IMG/VR virus record: IMGVR_UViG_3300030116_005821
Span: 1-37,073 of that record
From: a virus
Reading direction: 5' to 3' (one strand)
DNA length: 37,073 nt
A program made the position numbers and the translations under genes. The notes under the pieces are model-generated. The model ran no database searches. It was not told where the DNA came from and was given only the letters and a program-made list of their open reading frames with translations. Of this stretch, positions 30,043 to 36,894 are shown one piece after another; positions within the stretch are counted from its first letter, which is position 1; each line of letters begins with the position of its first letter.

Positions 30043-30906
30043 ATGAGTTATGCAGCAATAGGTGATGGAAATACAGGTCTAGCAGAGGTTAATGTATTTA
30101 TTCCAGAACTATGGAGTGAATATGTATATGATTATTTGCAAAGAAAGTTGGTTTTTAGACCACTTGTAGATGATTATAGTGATATGGTTCAAGGTAAGGG
30201 GGATGTTATTCATGTACCTTTAATTTCAGAGCTAACAGTACAAACAAAAGATCAAAATACAGCAATTCAGTATGATATAGATGCTGGTGCTACTTCTGAT
30301 ATTACAATTAATCAACATAAATATGCTTCAAAGTTATTTGAAGATATAGCAGTTATTCAAGCTAATCCAGGTATGGTTGAGAAATATTCTCAAGCTTTTG
30401 GATATTCTTTGGCTAAAGAAATAGATGGTCATATAGCTAGTAAGTTAATTACTGTATCATCAGGAGCTACTTTAGCAACTGACGATATTATCACACAAGC
30501 AGAATTTCAAGCAGCACTTGTTTCATTAGGTGAAGCTGACCTTGATTATCGTGATGGTGAGCTTATGATGGCTGTTAATCCAACAGTTTATGCAGATTTA
30601 CTGCAAGAAGATCGTCTAGTAAGGTATGATTCAACTGGTAATGCTAATGGTGGTCTTATTACTGGAATGGTAGACAGTATGTATGGTATGCCAGTAATGA
30701 TGACTAATGCTTTAGGAACAGGCGGTACTAATGTTAGTGGAGTTATTTTTCACAAAACAACAGTTGGATTTGCAATGCAACAAGAAGTCAGAATGCAATC
30801 AGACTACTCGATTGATCACTTAGGTACTAAAGTGGTTGCTGACGCTCTTTATGGGTGTGCATTAATACATGCAACTCGTGGATATAAATTCACAAACGCT
30901 TCTTAA
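30043..30906 (+). CDS. Major capsid protein (HK97 fold)
   Basis: 287 aa. N-arm region with NVFIPELWSEYVYDYL, an E-loop-like GKGDVIHVPLISELTVQ, a spine helix (YSQAFGYSLAKEIDGHIASKL), A-domain strands (YRDGELMMAVNPTVYADLL, GMPVMMTNAL) and an end strand VIFHKTTVGFAMQQEV, all typical for short HK97-type capsid proteins. No fused protease or long delta domain; a separate scaffold precedes it. Forms the icosahedral shell. Confidence 0.85.
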   Translation: MSYAAIGDGNTGLAEVNVFIPELWSEYVYDYLQRKLVFRPLVDDYSDMVQGKGDVIHVPLISELTVQTKDQNTAIQYDIDAGATSDITINQHKYASKLFEDIAVIQANPGMVEKYSQAFGYSLAKEIDGHIASKLITVSSGATLATDDIITQAEFQAALVSLGEADLDYRDGELMMAVNPTVYADLLQEDRLVRYDSTGNANGGLITGMVDSMYGMPVMMTNALGTGGTNVSGVIFHKTTVGFAMQQEVRMQSDYSIDHLGTKVVADALYGCALIHATRGYKFTNAS

Positions 30907-30922
30907 TAGAAGTTAATTACTT

Positions 30923-30950
30923 AATGGGGGTGGTTTACTCTGCCCCCATT
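30923..30950 (+). terminator. Strong hairpin after the capsid gene
   Basis: AATGGGGG (30923-30930) and CCCCCATT (30943-30950) pair perfectly over 8 bp with a 12-base loop, just 17 bases after the capsid stop. The following bases TAACC lack a T-run, so it may act as an mRNA 3'-stabilising structure or partial terminator that lets capsid mRNA exceed downstream genes. Confidence 0.6.
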
Positions 30951-31013
30951 TAACCAAGATACCCATGAGAGTTTGTCAAGCTCGGTAAGGTATCGTATCA
31001 CAGGAGAAAGAAG

Positions 31014-31289
31014 ATGGCAAGTTCAAGAAAATACTCTGTAGTAGAATCTCTGAATCAAATGGTTTATGAGAATGCTGTAGCAGTATCTCCAAACGATAGT
31101 GCAGATGTAACAGGGTCTCCATATTCAGCTTTATATGTTGGTGTAGGTGGAGATGTTGCATTGGATGCTCATGGATCAGGAGAAGCTATCGTATTTAAAA
31201 ATTTAGCCTCAGGGCAATTACTTCCAGTAAAATTTGATAGGGTGGATGCCACCAATACAACTGCAACAAATTTAGTTGCCTTAAAATAA
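31014..31289 (+). CDS. Head spike base protein (RCAP_Rcc01079-like)
   Basis: 91 aa: SPYSALYVGVGGDVALDAHG, then AIVFKNLASGQLLPVKFDRV and TNTTATNLVAL match the spike base family named after RcGTA Rcc01079, which anchors fibers at capsid vertices. AGGAGAAAGAAG precedes the ATG. The stop overlaps the next start (TAATG). Its place directly after the capsid gene agrees with a head decoration role, and the fiber that follows at 31435 fits the spike pair. Confidence 0.75.
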   Translation: MASSRKYSVVESLNQMVYENAVAVSPNDSADVTGSPYSALYVGVGGDVALDAHGSGEAIVFKNLASGQLLPVKFDRVDATNTTATNLVALK

Positions 31290-31423
31290 TGCTTACTGCA
31301 TTAAGAATAGTAGCGACCACATTCATGCAAGCAATCTATGACATAGGTTGGAGTGGGTCTGAGGGTTCGCTTTTAAAATGGGAAGAACAAACACAACAAT
31401 GGGATGACCCAGAACCAAGTTAA
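31289..31423 (+). CDS. 44-aa hypothetical protein
   Basis: ATG 31289 overlaps the spike base stop (TAATG). MLTALRIVATTFMQAIYDIG..., ending QQWDDPEPS. A hydrophobic/amphipathic start and acidic Trp-containing tail. It is followed by the fiber gene after 11 bases. It could be a linker or chaperone for the spike. Function unknown, though coupling supports it as real. Confidence 0.6.
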   Translation: MLTALRIVATTFMQAIYDIGWSGSEGSLLKWEEQTQQWDDPEPS

Positions 31424-31434
31424 AGGGAAAAATT

Positions 31435-34089
31435 ATGGCAACATTAACCAATAAAACAATTGCAAGTTCATATCCTCAACTTTTATCACTACCTGATGGT
31501 GGTGGAAATGGAACAACTTTAGTAGCGATTACAGATGGAGATGCTGGAACTACATTTGCATTAAAACTAGCAACAGATAAAGTAAGGATAGAAAAATTAG
31601 GAATCTTAACAGATTCTCCAGAAGCATCTTTAGATGTAAACACAAGTATTACTGCTGGGGGTGGAATCGCCTATGGTGCAATTATAAGAGGTTCTGAAGC
31701 AGCAGATGGAGATAATTTAGATACTGGAGATGGTATTGGTTTAAAATTTGAGATTCCAATAGATACAGCAACAAGTAACATTGGTGCAAGTATTGAAGCT
31801 ATTAAGTCAAGTAATTTAGATAGCAATTCTGAAACCAAAATGATTTTGAAAACATCTGGTAATGATGAGACATTAGATACAGCATTTACTATATTTTCAA
31901 ATCAAAATGTTGCGATTGAAGCGGCTAAAAACTTTTATTTAGATGGTGGTGGTAACACTTTTATATCAGAAGTGTCAGCAGATACAATTCAATTTACTAC
32001 TGGAGGCTCTGAAAGACTTAGAATAGATAGTTCTGGAAATGTAAACATTGGTGGTACTACTGCTTTTGGATTTACTCCGGGTTTAAGTGTAGAAGGAACT
32101 CAACCATCTTTAATACTTCAAAAAGATGCTAGTAATTTTTTTAATACTAATGTTGCAGATGGCTTTGTATATGTGATGTTTGACCATGCAGCTCAAATAC
32201 AATTTGGAAATGCTACAAATGTAGGTGGAACAGGGTTTGCAAGAAATTTTATTTTAGATACCAACTCTCGAATTTCATTATCTAATAATGATACAAGTGG
32301 TACTGGTGGTGGAGATTCATCTTCTGGAAATACAATTCTAGGATATTTAGCAGGAAATGCTTTAGTAGGTTCTTCAAATACTGGTTATCAATCAGTAATT
32401 ATAGGACATAGAGCTGGGGAAGCAGTAACCACAGGAGATAACAATTTAATTATTGGTAATCAAACAGGTAAAACAATTACTACTTCTGGTTCTAATGTTT
32501 TTCTGGGAACTCATGCAGGAGGTAGTATTCCCGCTGGGCAAACCACAACTGATGGTACAGTTGCTATTGGGTATTTTGCTGGAAATCAACTTAGTGGAGA
32601 AAAAAATGTTGCTATCGGGTTTGAGGCACAGATGTCTCAAACTACTGGAAATAGGAATACTGTAATTGGTCATAGTGCTATGAGAACTGCTGATGGTGGA
32701 GAAGATTTTAACACCATAATCGGAAGTGAGGCAGGATACTACATAAACAATGATGCCTCTCATGATAATGTTATCATTGGTGTGAACGCACTACAAGGTG
32801 GAACTGGAACAATTCTTGGTAATATAGCCATAGGTACAAGAGCTATGGATGCTGTAAGTAATAATAGCCAAACTGGAACAATCGCTATTGGAACAGATTC
32901 TTTAGGAGCATTAACGAGTGGTGGTGAAAACATGGCTATTGGATACCAAGCTATGGGAAGCATGACTACTGGAGCGGCTAATATTGCTATTGGTTATCAA
33001 ACAATGGATGGTTTAAATCATGCTGATGCAGATGCAAATATAGCTATAGGAAACGGGGCTTTAGGTGGAGCTGCTGCAGTTGGTTTACATTCTTGTGTCG
33101 CTATTGGTCATAATGCTTTAGACGCTGCATCAATGACAGATGGTGCAAATGGTACTGTTGCGATAGGTAGAGATGCTTTGGGAGCTTTAACAAGTGGTCA
33201 AGGAAATACAGCTATTGGTTATCAAGCTATGGATGCAAATACTACTGGAAATCAAAATACAGCAGTTGGTTATGGTGCGGCTGGGTCAATACCCGGAGGT
33301 GCATTAGGAAACACAGCCATAGGTTATAATGCCCTTGCAAATGGCAACAATGAGGCTACTGATGAAAATACTTGTATCGGGCATCTTGCGGGTGATTTAA
33401 TAACCTCTGGTGAGAATAATGTTATTATAGGTGCTGGTGCAGATGTTGGAACAAATACAGATAGCAACTCTATTGTAATTGGTAGAGAGGCAATAGGGCA
33501 AGGGTCTAATAAAATTGTTTTAGGAAATTCTGCTCATACAGATGTTTATATGTCACAAGATAGTGGAGCAACAGTTCATTGTGCTGGAATTGATTTTTCA
33601 GCTACTCAACCCGCCCCAGATGCGGGTTCATCCTCATCTGAAGTTCTTGATTCTTATGAAGAAGGTACATGGACACCAGTATTAAATGGTGCTACAAATG
33701 GAGCAGCGGCTAATTATGACACTCAATTTGGTGCATATACAAAAATTGGTAGAATGGTTCATGTAACTTGTCATATTGCTATGACAAATTTTAATAATAG
33801 TGGTGGTGCGGCAATAAGTGGTAATCTTACAATAACTGGGTTGCCATTTACATCTAATAATACTAATGCTGCTTATACAAATGGTATAGTTAGATATGGA
33901 GATTTTGCATTGCCTACAAGTACAGATAATAGTGCAACAGTAGCTCCAACTGTTTTTGCATCAACAAATAAAAATTCAGCATCTATATCTTTAGCACTTT
34001 ATGATAATTCAAGTGGTAGTACAAGTTTACAAGCTAGTGAGGTGTCATCTGATGGAGATATATTATTTGATGTTACATATTTTGTTTAA
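31435..34089 (+). CDS. Large repeat-rich fiber, probably head spike fiber
   Basis: 884 aa. The N-terminal quarter resembles phage fiber attachment parts with SDTIQFTTGGSERLRID and NVNIGGTTAFGF. Residues about 295-695 are roughly 20 repeats of 20-25 aa with a core N-x-A-I-G-Y/H-x-A and T-x-G turns, as in trimeric beta-roll (YadA-head-like) stalks. A conserved DSYEEGTWTPVL hinge (about residue 740) precedes a beta-rich C-terminal domain. No S74 chaperone peptidase. Next to the spike base gene and far from the tail genes, it is more likely on the head. Confidence 0.7.
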   Translation: MATLTNKTIASSYPQLLSLPDGGGNGTTLVAITDGDAGTTFALKLATDKVRIEKLGILTDSPEASLDVNTSITAGGGIAYGAIIRGSEAADGDNLDTGDGIGLKFEIPIDTATSNIGASIEAIKSSNLDSNSETKMILKTSGNDETLDTAFTIFSNQNVAIEAAKNFYLDGGGNTFISEVSADTIQFTTGGSERLRIDSSGNVNIGGTTAFGFTPGLSVEGTQPSLILQKDASNFFNTNVADGFVYVMFDHAAQIQFGNATNVGGTGFARNFILDTNSRISLSNNDTSGTGGGDSSSGNTILGYLAGNALVGSSNTGYQSVIIGHRAGEAVTTGDNNLIIGNQTGKTITTSGSNVFLGTHAGGSIPAGQTTTDGTVAIGYFAGNQLSGEKNVAIGFEAQMSQTTGNRNTVIGHSAMRTADGGEDFNTIIGSEAGYYINNDASHDNVIIGVNALQGGTGTILGNIAIGTRAMDAVSNNSQTGTIAIGTDSLGALTSGGENMAIGYQAMGSMTTGAANIAIGYQTMDGLNHADADANIAIGNGALGGAAAVGLHSCVAIGHNALDAASMTDGANGTVAIGRDALGALTSGQGNTAIGYQAMDANTTGNQNTAVGYGAAGSIPGGALGNTAIGYNALANGNNEATDENTCIGHLAGDLITSGENNVIIGAGADVGTNTDSNSIVIGREAIGQGSNKIVLGNSAHTDVYMSQDSGATVHCAGIDFSATQPAPDAGSSSSEVLDSYEEGTWTPVLNGATNGAAANYDTQFGAYTKIGRMVHVTCHIAMTNFNNSGGAAISGNLTITGLPFTSNNTNAAYTNGIVRYGDFALPTSTDNSATVAPTVFASTNKNSASISLALYDNSSGSTSLQASEVSSDGDILFDVTYFV

Positions 34090-34091
34090 TT

Positions 34092-34109
34092 CTTAATTGG
34101 ATAATTAAG
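34092..34109 (+). other. Small hairpin after the fiber gene
   Basis: CTTAATT (34092-34098) and AATTAAG (34103-34109) are perfectly complementary around GGAT. AT pairs dominate and no T-run follows, so a real terminator is doubtful. It may only mark the boundary to the following small genes. Confidence 0.35.
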
Positions 34110-34133
34110 TGGAAATAATAACAAGGAGTTAAA

Positions 34134-34382
34134 ATGGCTTTAGAAAAACAAATAAAAGATGATTATGAAGTTCGTGGAGAACATAAGCATATTAATGTTC
34201 GCACTAAAACTTCAATAATAGAGGATGGTAAGGAAATATCATATTCTTATCATAGAAAAGTATTAACACCAGATATGGATATTTCTTCTGAGTCAGATGA
34301 AATCAAGGCTCTAGCTGGTGCAATTTGGACTGATGCTGTTAAAAAAGCGTGGTCAGATAAACTAAAAGCAGACGAGGAATAA
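34134..34382 (+). CDS. 82-aa hypothetical protein
   Basis: MALEKQIKDDYEVRGEHKHI then VRTKTSIIEDGKEISYSYHR, a beta-hairpin-like pattern, and a helical end with KKAWSDKLKADEE. ACAAGGAGTTAAA is a strong ribosome site. It resembles short proteins seen near tail fibers in marine phages, without known function. Possibly a fiber chaperone. Confidence 0.65.
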   Translation: MALEKQIKDDYEVRGEHKHINVRTKTSIIEDGKEISYSYHRKVLTPDMDISSESDEIKALAGAIWTDAVKKAWSDKLKADEE

Positions 34383-34384
34383 AA

Positions 34385-34711
34385 ATGAATTGGTCAAAAT
34401 ACGCAGAAAAGAAAGGCAAAACAGCAGATTTTGCTAAAAAAGAAAGAGAAATCTCTCCAGCTAAAAAAGAAATTAAGAATGAAGCTGGTGAAATAGTACA
34501 AGCTAAACAAGATGCAGTTAAGCAAGAATATATTGCTTGTGTGTGCAAGCGTTGGGATTCTGAAACTGGTGAAGCTATGCCAGATAATGAAAGAGAATGG
34601 TCACTAGCACAATTAGAATCTGAAAAGAAAAGATGGGATGATGAAATGGCAAAAGCCAAAGCATATAGTGATGGTCTTGCACTAGCGATAGAAGATTACA
34701 AAAAACTTTAA
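34385..34711 (+). CDS. 108-aa charged helical protein
   Basis: Starts 3 bases after the previous stop. MNWSKYAEKKGKTADFAKKE and further Lys/Glu-rich helices, with VCKRWDSETGEAMPDNE in the middle. Charged, soluble, no motif. It lies between the fiber genes and copy B of the lysis-type cluster. It might serve fiber assembly or be a small virion protein. Confidence 0.6.
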   Translation: MNWSKYAEKKGKTADFAKKEREISPAKKEIKNEAGEIVQAKQDAVKQEYIACVCKRWDSETGEAMPDNEREWSLAQLESEKKRWDDEMAKAKAYSDGLALAIEDYKKL

Positions 34712-34733
34712 ACAATAACAATAGGAGTTAATA

Positions 34734-34964
34734 ATGGCAAAAAAAGAAAAAGAAATGCCTAAAGAAGCTGAAATAAAATTATTTGATAAGACTTATAAAG
34801 AGTCTGAATTAAATGATGAGCAAAAGGTTATGATTAATCATGTTGCTGACTTAGATAGAAAGATTGGTTCTAGTGAATTTAATCTTCAACAATTAAGGTT
34901 TGGCAAACAAGCCTTTGTAGATGCATTAAAAGTAAGTTTAGAGAAGAATGAAGAAGAAGAATAA
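34734..34964 (+). CDS. Small acidic phage protein, copy B (complete)
   Basis: 76 aa and complete: MAKKEKEMPKEAEIKLFDKT onward, with AATAGGAGTTAATA as ribosome site. It shows where the truncated copy at the left edge should start. The core is almost unchanged (T5A, T8K and R59K in copy A numbering). It may match DUF6447, which is a recollection. The stretch before the stop holds the start of the lipoprotein gene. Confidence 0.75.
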   Translation: MAKKEKEMPKEAEIKLFDKTYKESELNDEQKVMINHVADLDRKIGSSEFNLQQLRFGKQAFVDALKVSLEKNEEEE

Positions 34965-35088
34965 GAGTAACTGGGTTACATCAACATCCTACAATATCCC
35001 TATAAAGTTCGTCTTTATAGGGGTGTTGTTAATATTTTGTATTGCTTGTGATGGTGGTTGGTCTATTGCAGGCTGGGAGGTGAAGTGA
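34948..35088 (+). CDS. Small lipoprotein-like membrane protein, copy B
   Basis: 46 aa. MKKKNKSNWVTSTSYNIPIK, hydrophobic residues 20-33, then C-I-A-C as relaxed lipobox. The mature tail is short (DGGWSIAGWEVK) and differs from copy A, whose tail is longer and has another Cys. TGA overlaps GTG of the following gene. Conservation of the membrane part and Cys supports a real lipoprotein, possibly an outer spanin. Confidence 0.6.
   Translation: MKKKNKSNWVTSTSYNIPIKFVFIGVLLIFCIACDGGWSIAGWEVK
34998..35022 (+). ncRNA. Hairpin inside the lipoprotein gene, copy B
   Basis: CCCTATAAAG (34998-35007) and CTTTATAGGG (35013-35022), a perfect 10-bp stem around TTCGT. It corresponds base for base to 252-276, with a C-G to T-A pair change and G-U to A-U repair. 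The loop length is the same, 5 bases. Confidence 0.55.
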
Positions 35089-35411
35089 ATGAAAAACCTC
35101 AAACTGCTAGGTCTTACAGGACTAATGTTATTGATGATAACGCTGTTATTAGCATCAACCTTAAATGGATGGCTCAAATTATCGTATTGTGTTCTTGTCT
35201 TGTATGGGGTTATTACCGCATTGAAACAAGAATTAAAAAGCTTGAAGAAGGAATGTTGGATGCAAATGCAGAGATTAGGAACTTACTTGCTAAACACCAG
35301 TTGGAGGAAACTAAATCCAGAAAAGAACTGGAGGAGAAGTTATCCTTCTATGAAAAAGAATTACAAATCAATTTAAACCCTATGAGCTGGGGTAAAAGGA
35401 AAAAGAAATAA
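35085..35411 (+). CDS. 108-aa single-TM coiled-coil protein, only in copy B
   Basis: GTG 35085-35087 chosen (MNEKPQTARSYRTNVIDDNA...) since GGGAGGTGAA lies just before and GTGA couples it to the lipoprotein stop. A membrane segment at about residues 29-43 (AQIIVLCSCLVWGYY) is followed by a long coiled coil and a basic end KRKKK. No counterpart exists in copy A, where the two flanking genes abut. Topology is like an i-spanin, so with the lipoprotein it could form a two-part spanin. Confidence 0.7.
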   Translation: MNEKPQTARSYRTNVIDDNAVISINLKWMAQIIVLCSCLVWGYYRIETRIKKLEEGMLDANAEIRNLLAKHQLEETKSRKELEEKLSFYEKELQINLNPMSWGKRKKK

Positions 35412-35728
35412 TGGATTTTATGGCTATATATGGTGAGGCAGGGATGATAGGTGTCGTAGGTGCTATGTTTGTATACCTAGTAGTGTCCTTGTCAAATAAG
35501 TCAGCCAAACAGCAAGAGGTTTTAGAAAATTTAAAAGTAGAAAATAAAGGTCAATCTGAAACTTTAGAAAATATGGAGGGTATGATTATAAAGTTAATTA
35601 ACAGATGGAATCAATCTGATGATAAGTTAGATAGAAAGTTTGACGCATTGACAAAAGAAGTAAATGACTTAGATAACCAAGTATCAGAAGTTAAAGGTTC
35701 TCTAAGTAGAATTAATGGGAGACATTAA
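35411..35728 (+). CDS. Membrane-anchored coiled-coil protein, copy B
   Basis: 105 aa, 97 identical with the left copy. MDFMAIYGEAGMIGVVGAMF, TM helix, then heptad-rich helix ending LSRINGRH. TAATG joins it to the genes on both sides. Most changes lie in the coiled-coil surface (Q37V, D40N, T68Q, S86D), none in the TM segment. Holin- or spanin-like role as for copy A. Confidence 0.75.
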   Translation: MDFMAIYGEAGMIGVVGAMFVYLVVSLSNKSAKQQEVLENLKVENKGQSETLENMEGMIIKLINRWNQSDDKLDRKFDALTKEVNDLDNQVSEVKGSLSRINGRH

Positions 35729-35874
35729 TGGATAGTTTAAAAGTATCTGGTACAAGTTTTGCAAGTCAAGCAATAGTTTTTATGGACATGCTACCTTATT
35801 TTTTAGGTGTAGCTATAGCTATAATGAATATTATTTACCTGTATTATAAAATAAAAAAAGTAAAGGAGTCTTAA
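35728..35874 (+). CDS. 48-aa single-TM protein, holin candidate, copy B
   Basis: MDSLKVSGTSFASQAIVFMD with one long membrane helix and basic tail KIKKVKES. Five changes from copy A (V15A, I28V, V32I, N44K, E45V). Same TAATG coupling. Candidate holin by size and position. The endolysin that would follow in copy B lies beyond the window. Confidence 0.7.
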   Translation: MDSLKVSGTSFASQAIVFMDMLPYFLGVAIAIMNIIYLYYKIKKVKES

Positions 35875-36051
35875 ATGGTCGGCAAGATAATAGCTGAATA
35901 CATATTAGATGATGAGGTCAAAGCAGATTTGATTGCATCAGTTAATAAATCCGTTAATGTGCCCATGATAAATGAGAAGACAGAAGCTAAGATTTTAGAA
36001 GCTATCTGGGAATTATTTGAAATGGCAATTAAAAAAAAGTTGGGGTTATAA
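35875..36051 (+). CDS. Conserved 58-aa protein, copy B
   Basis: MVGKIIAEYILDDEVKADLI..., differing from copy A at four conservative positions near the N-terminus and identical through the remaining 48 residues. That degree of constraint in so small a protein suggests a tight interaction, perhaps with the membrane proteins beside it. AAAGGAGTCTTAA precedes the start. Confidence 0.7.
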   Translation: MVGKIIAEYILDDEVKADLIASVNKSVNVPMINEKTEAKILEAIWELFEMAIKKKLGL

Positions 36052-36261
36052 ATGATGAATGTAATAATTACCTTACTCACAACCTCATGTTTGCATGGGT
36101 CAATCCCAGACATGATTCAATATCCAGAGAGATACTCTGATGTATCATACTCTTTATATGGTGATGTAAAAAAGAAAAAGAAGAAAGGTAAAAAGATTGG
36201 TGGTGCAAAAGGAAAGAAGTCTAAGAAAGGTTTCTTCTCAAAGATATTTGGTAGTAAGTAA
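36052..36261 (+). CDS. 69-aa protein with Lys-rich tail, copy B
   Basis: MMNVIITLLTTSCLHGSIPD..., same Tyr-rich middle and FFSKIFGSK end as copy A, six changes. The Cys after T-T-S is kept. The stop overlaps the next ATG (TAATG). After this gene the two copies stop being alike: copy A continues with a 94-aa basic gene, copy B with two other basic genes. Confidence 0.7.
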   Translation: MMNVIITLLTTSCLHGSIPDMIQYPERYSDVSYSLYGDVKKKKKKGKKIGGAKGKKSKKGFFSKIFGSK

Positions 36262-36389
36262 TGGCAAGGGTTAGCTGGATGTGGGGTGGTAAAAAGCATT
36301 ATGGTACATTGATTCGTGAAACTAAGACTCATAAGTTTGCCAGAACAAAAAATGGTAAGATTAAAAAAATAGTAAAAAAGAAAAAGTAG
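36261..36389 (+). CDS. 42-aa basic miniprotein, only in copy B
   Basis: MARVSWMWGGKKHYGTLIRE, then a Lys-rich end (KIKKIVKKKK). TAATG start coupling. Looks like a small beta-hairpin with a basic tail. No counterpart in copy A. Likely a DNA-binding or packaged peptide of the basic-gene cassette, function unknown. Confidence 0.6.
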   Translation: MARVSWMWGGKKHYGTLIRETKTHKFARTKNGKIKKIVKKKK

Positions 36390-36392
36390 ATT

Positions 36393-36731
36393 ATGCCTAG
36401 AAGAAAAACATCCGGTAGAAAAAAATCTCCAGCTTGGCAAAGAAAAGCTGGTAAGAATCCTAAAGGTGGTTTAAATGCTAAAGGTAGAGCAAGTTACAAA
36501 AGACAAACAGGTGGTACATTAAAAGCTCCTGTCAAGTCTGGAGATAACCCTAGAAGAGCTAGCTTTCTTGCTAGAATGGGTGGTATGCCCGGCCCAGAAA
36601 GAAAAAATGGTAAGCCAACTAGATTGCTATTATCATTAAGAGCTTGGGGAGCAAGTTCTAAAGCAGATGCAAAAAGAAAAGCAGCAGCAATTAGTAAAAG
36701 AAATAAAGCTAAAAAGAAGAGGAAGAAATGA
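36393..36731 (+). CDS. Basic protein of the KGGLNAKGRASY family, only in copy B
   Basis: 112 aa: SPAWQRKAGKNPKGGLNAKG, then LKAPVKSGDNPRRASFLARM, PGPERKNGKPTRLLLSLRAW and a Lys/Arg tail. This family recurs in marine phages and I recall it as DUF6321, uncertain. Role unproven; because it is basic and late it may bind packaged DNA. It overlaps the next gene by 4 bases. Confidence 0.75.
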   Translation: MPRRKTSGRKKSPAWQRKAGKNPKGGLNAKGRASYKRQTGGTLKAPVKSGDNPRRASFLARMGGMPGPERKNGKPTRLLLSLRAWGASSKADAKRKAAAISKRNKAKKKRKK

Positions 36732-36892
36732 ATAAAAAAGTAAAAGCTCCAGCTGGATATCATTGGATGAAATCTGGTAGTAGTTATAAACTTATGAAGC
36801 ATAGTGGTAAATTCAAACCTCATAGAGGTGCAAGTATGATGGCTAATTTTAAGGTTCAAATGAAACACTCGTCACCTAAAAAGAAGAAGTAA
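36728..36892 (+). CDS. Small basic protein (KAPAGYHWMK), copy B
   Basis: 54 aa: MNKKVKAPAGYHWMKSGSSY, then KPHRGASMMANFKVQMKH and a KKKK end. Homologous to the 47-aa gene at 1496-1639 though more diverged than the other pairs. Its return after the swapped genes shows that the cassette exchange has a conserved right border. Confidence 0.75.
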   Translation: MNKKVKAPAGYHWMKSGSSYKLMKHSGKFKPHRGASMMANFKVQMKHSSPKKKK

Positions 36893-36894
36893 CT

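Larger units (their letters stand above)
34734..36892. repeat. Terminal homologous block, copy B
   Basis: Same order as copy A at 1-1639, with an extra gene at 35085-35411 between lipoprotein and coiled-coil protein and a different basic-gene cassette (36261-36731) in place of the 94-aa gene at 1207. Conserved proteins differ at 3 to 8 positions while silent changes are frequent. Both copies look intact, so both have been under selection in whichever genomes they come from. Confidence 0.9.

Noticed and set aside
32320-33540. Regular repeats that might be taken for a CRISPR or satellite array
   Set aside because: They are in frame within the fiber gene and degenerate at DNA level, a protein repeat.
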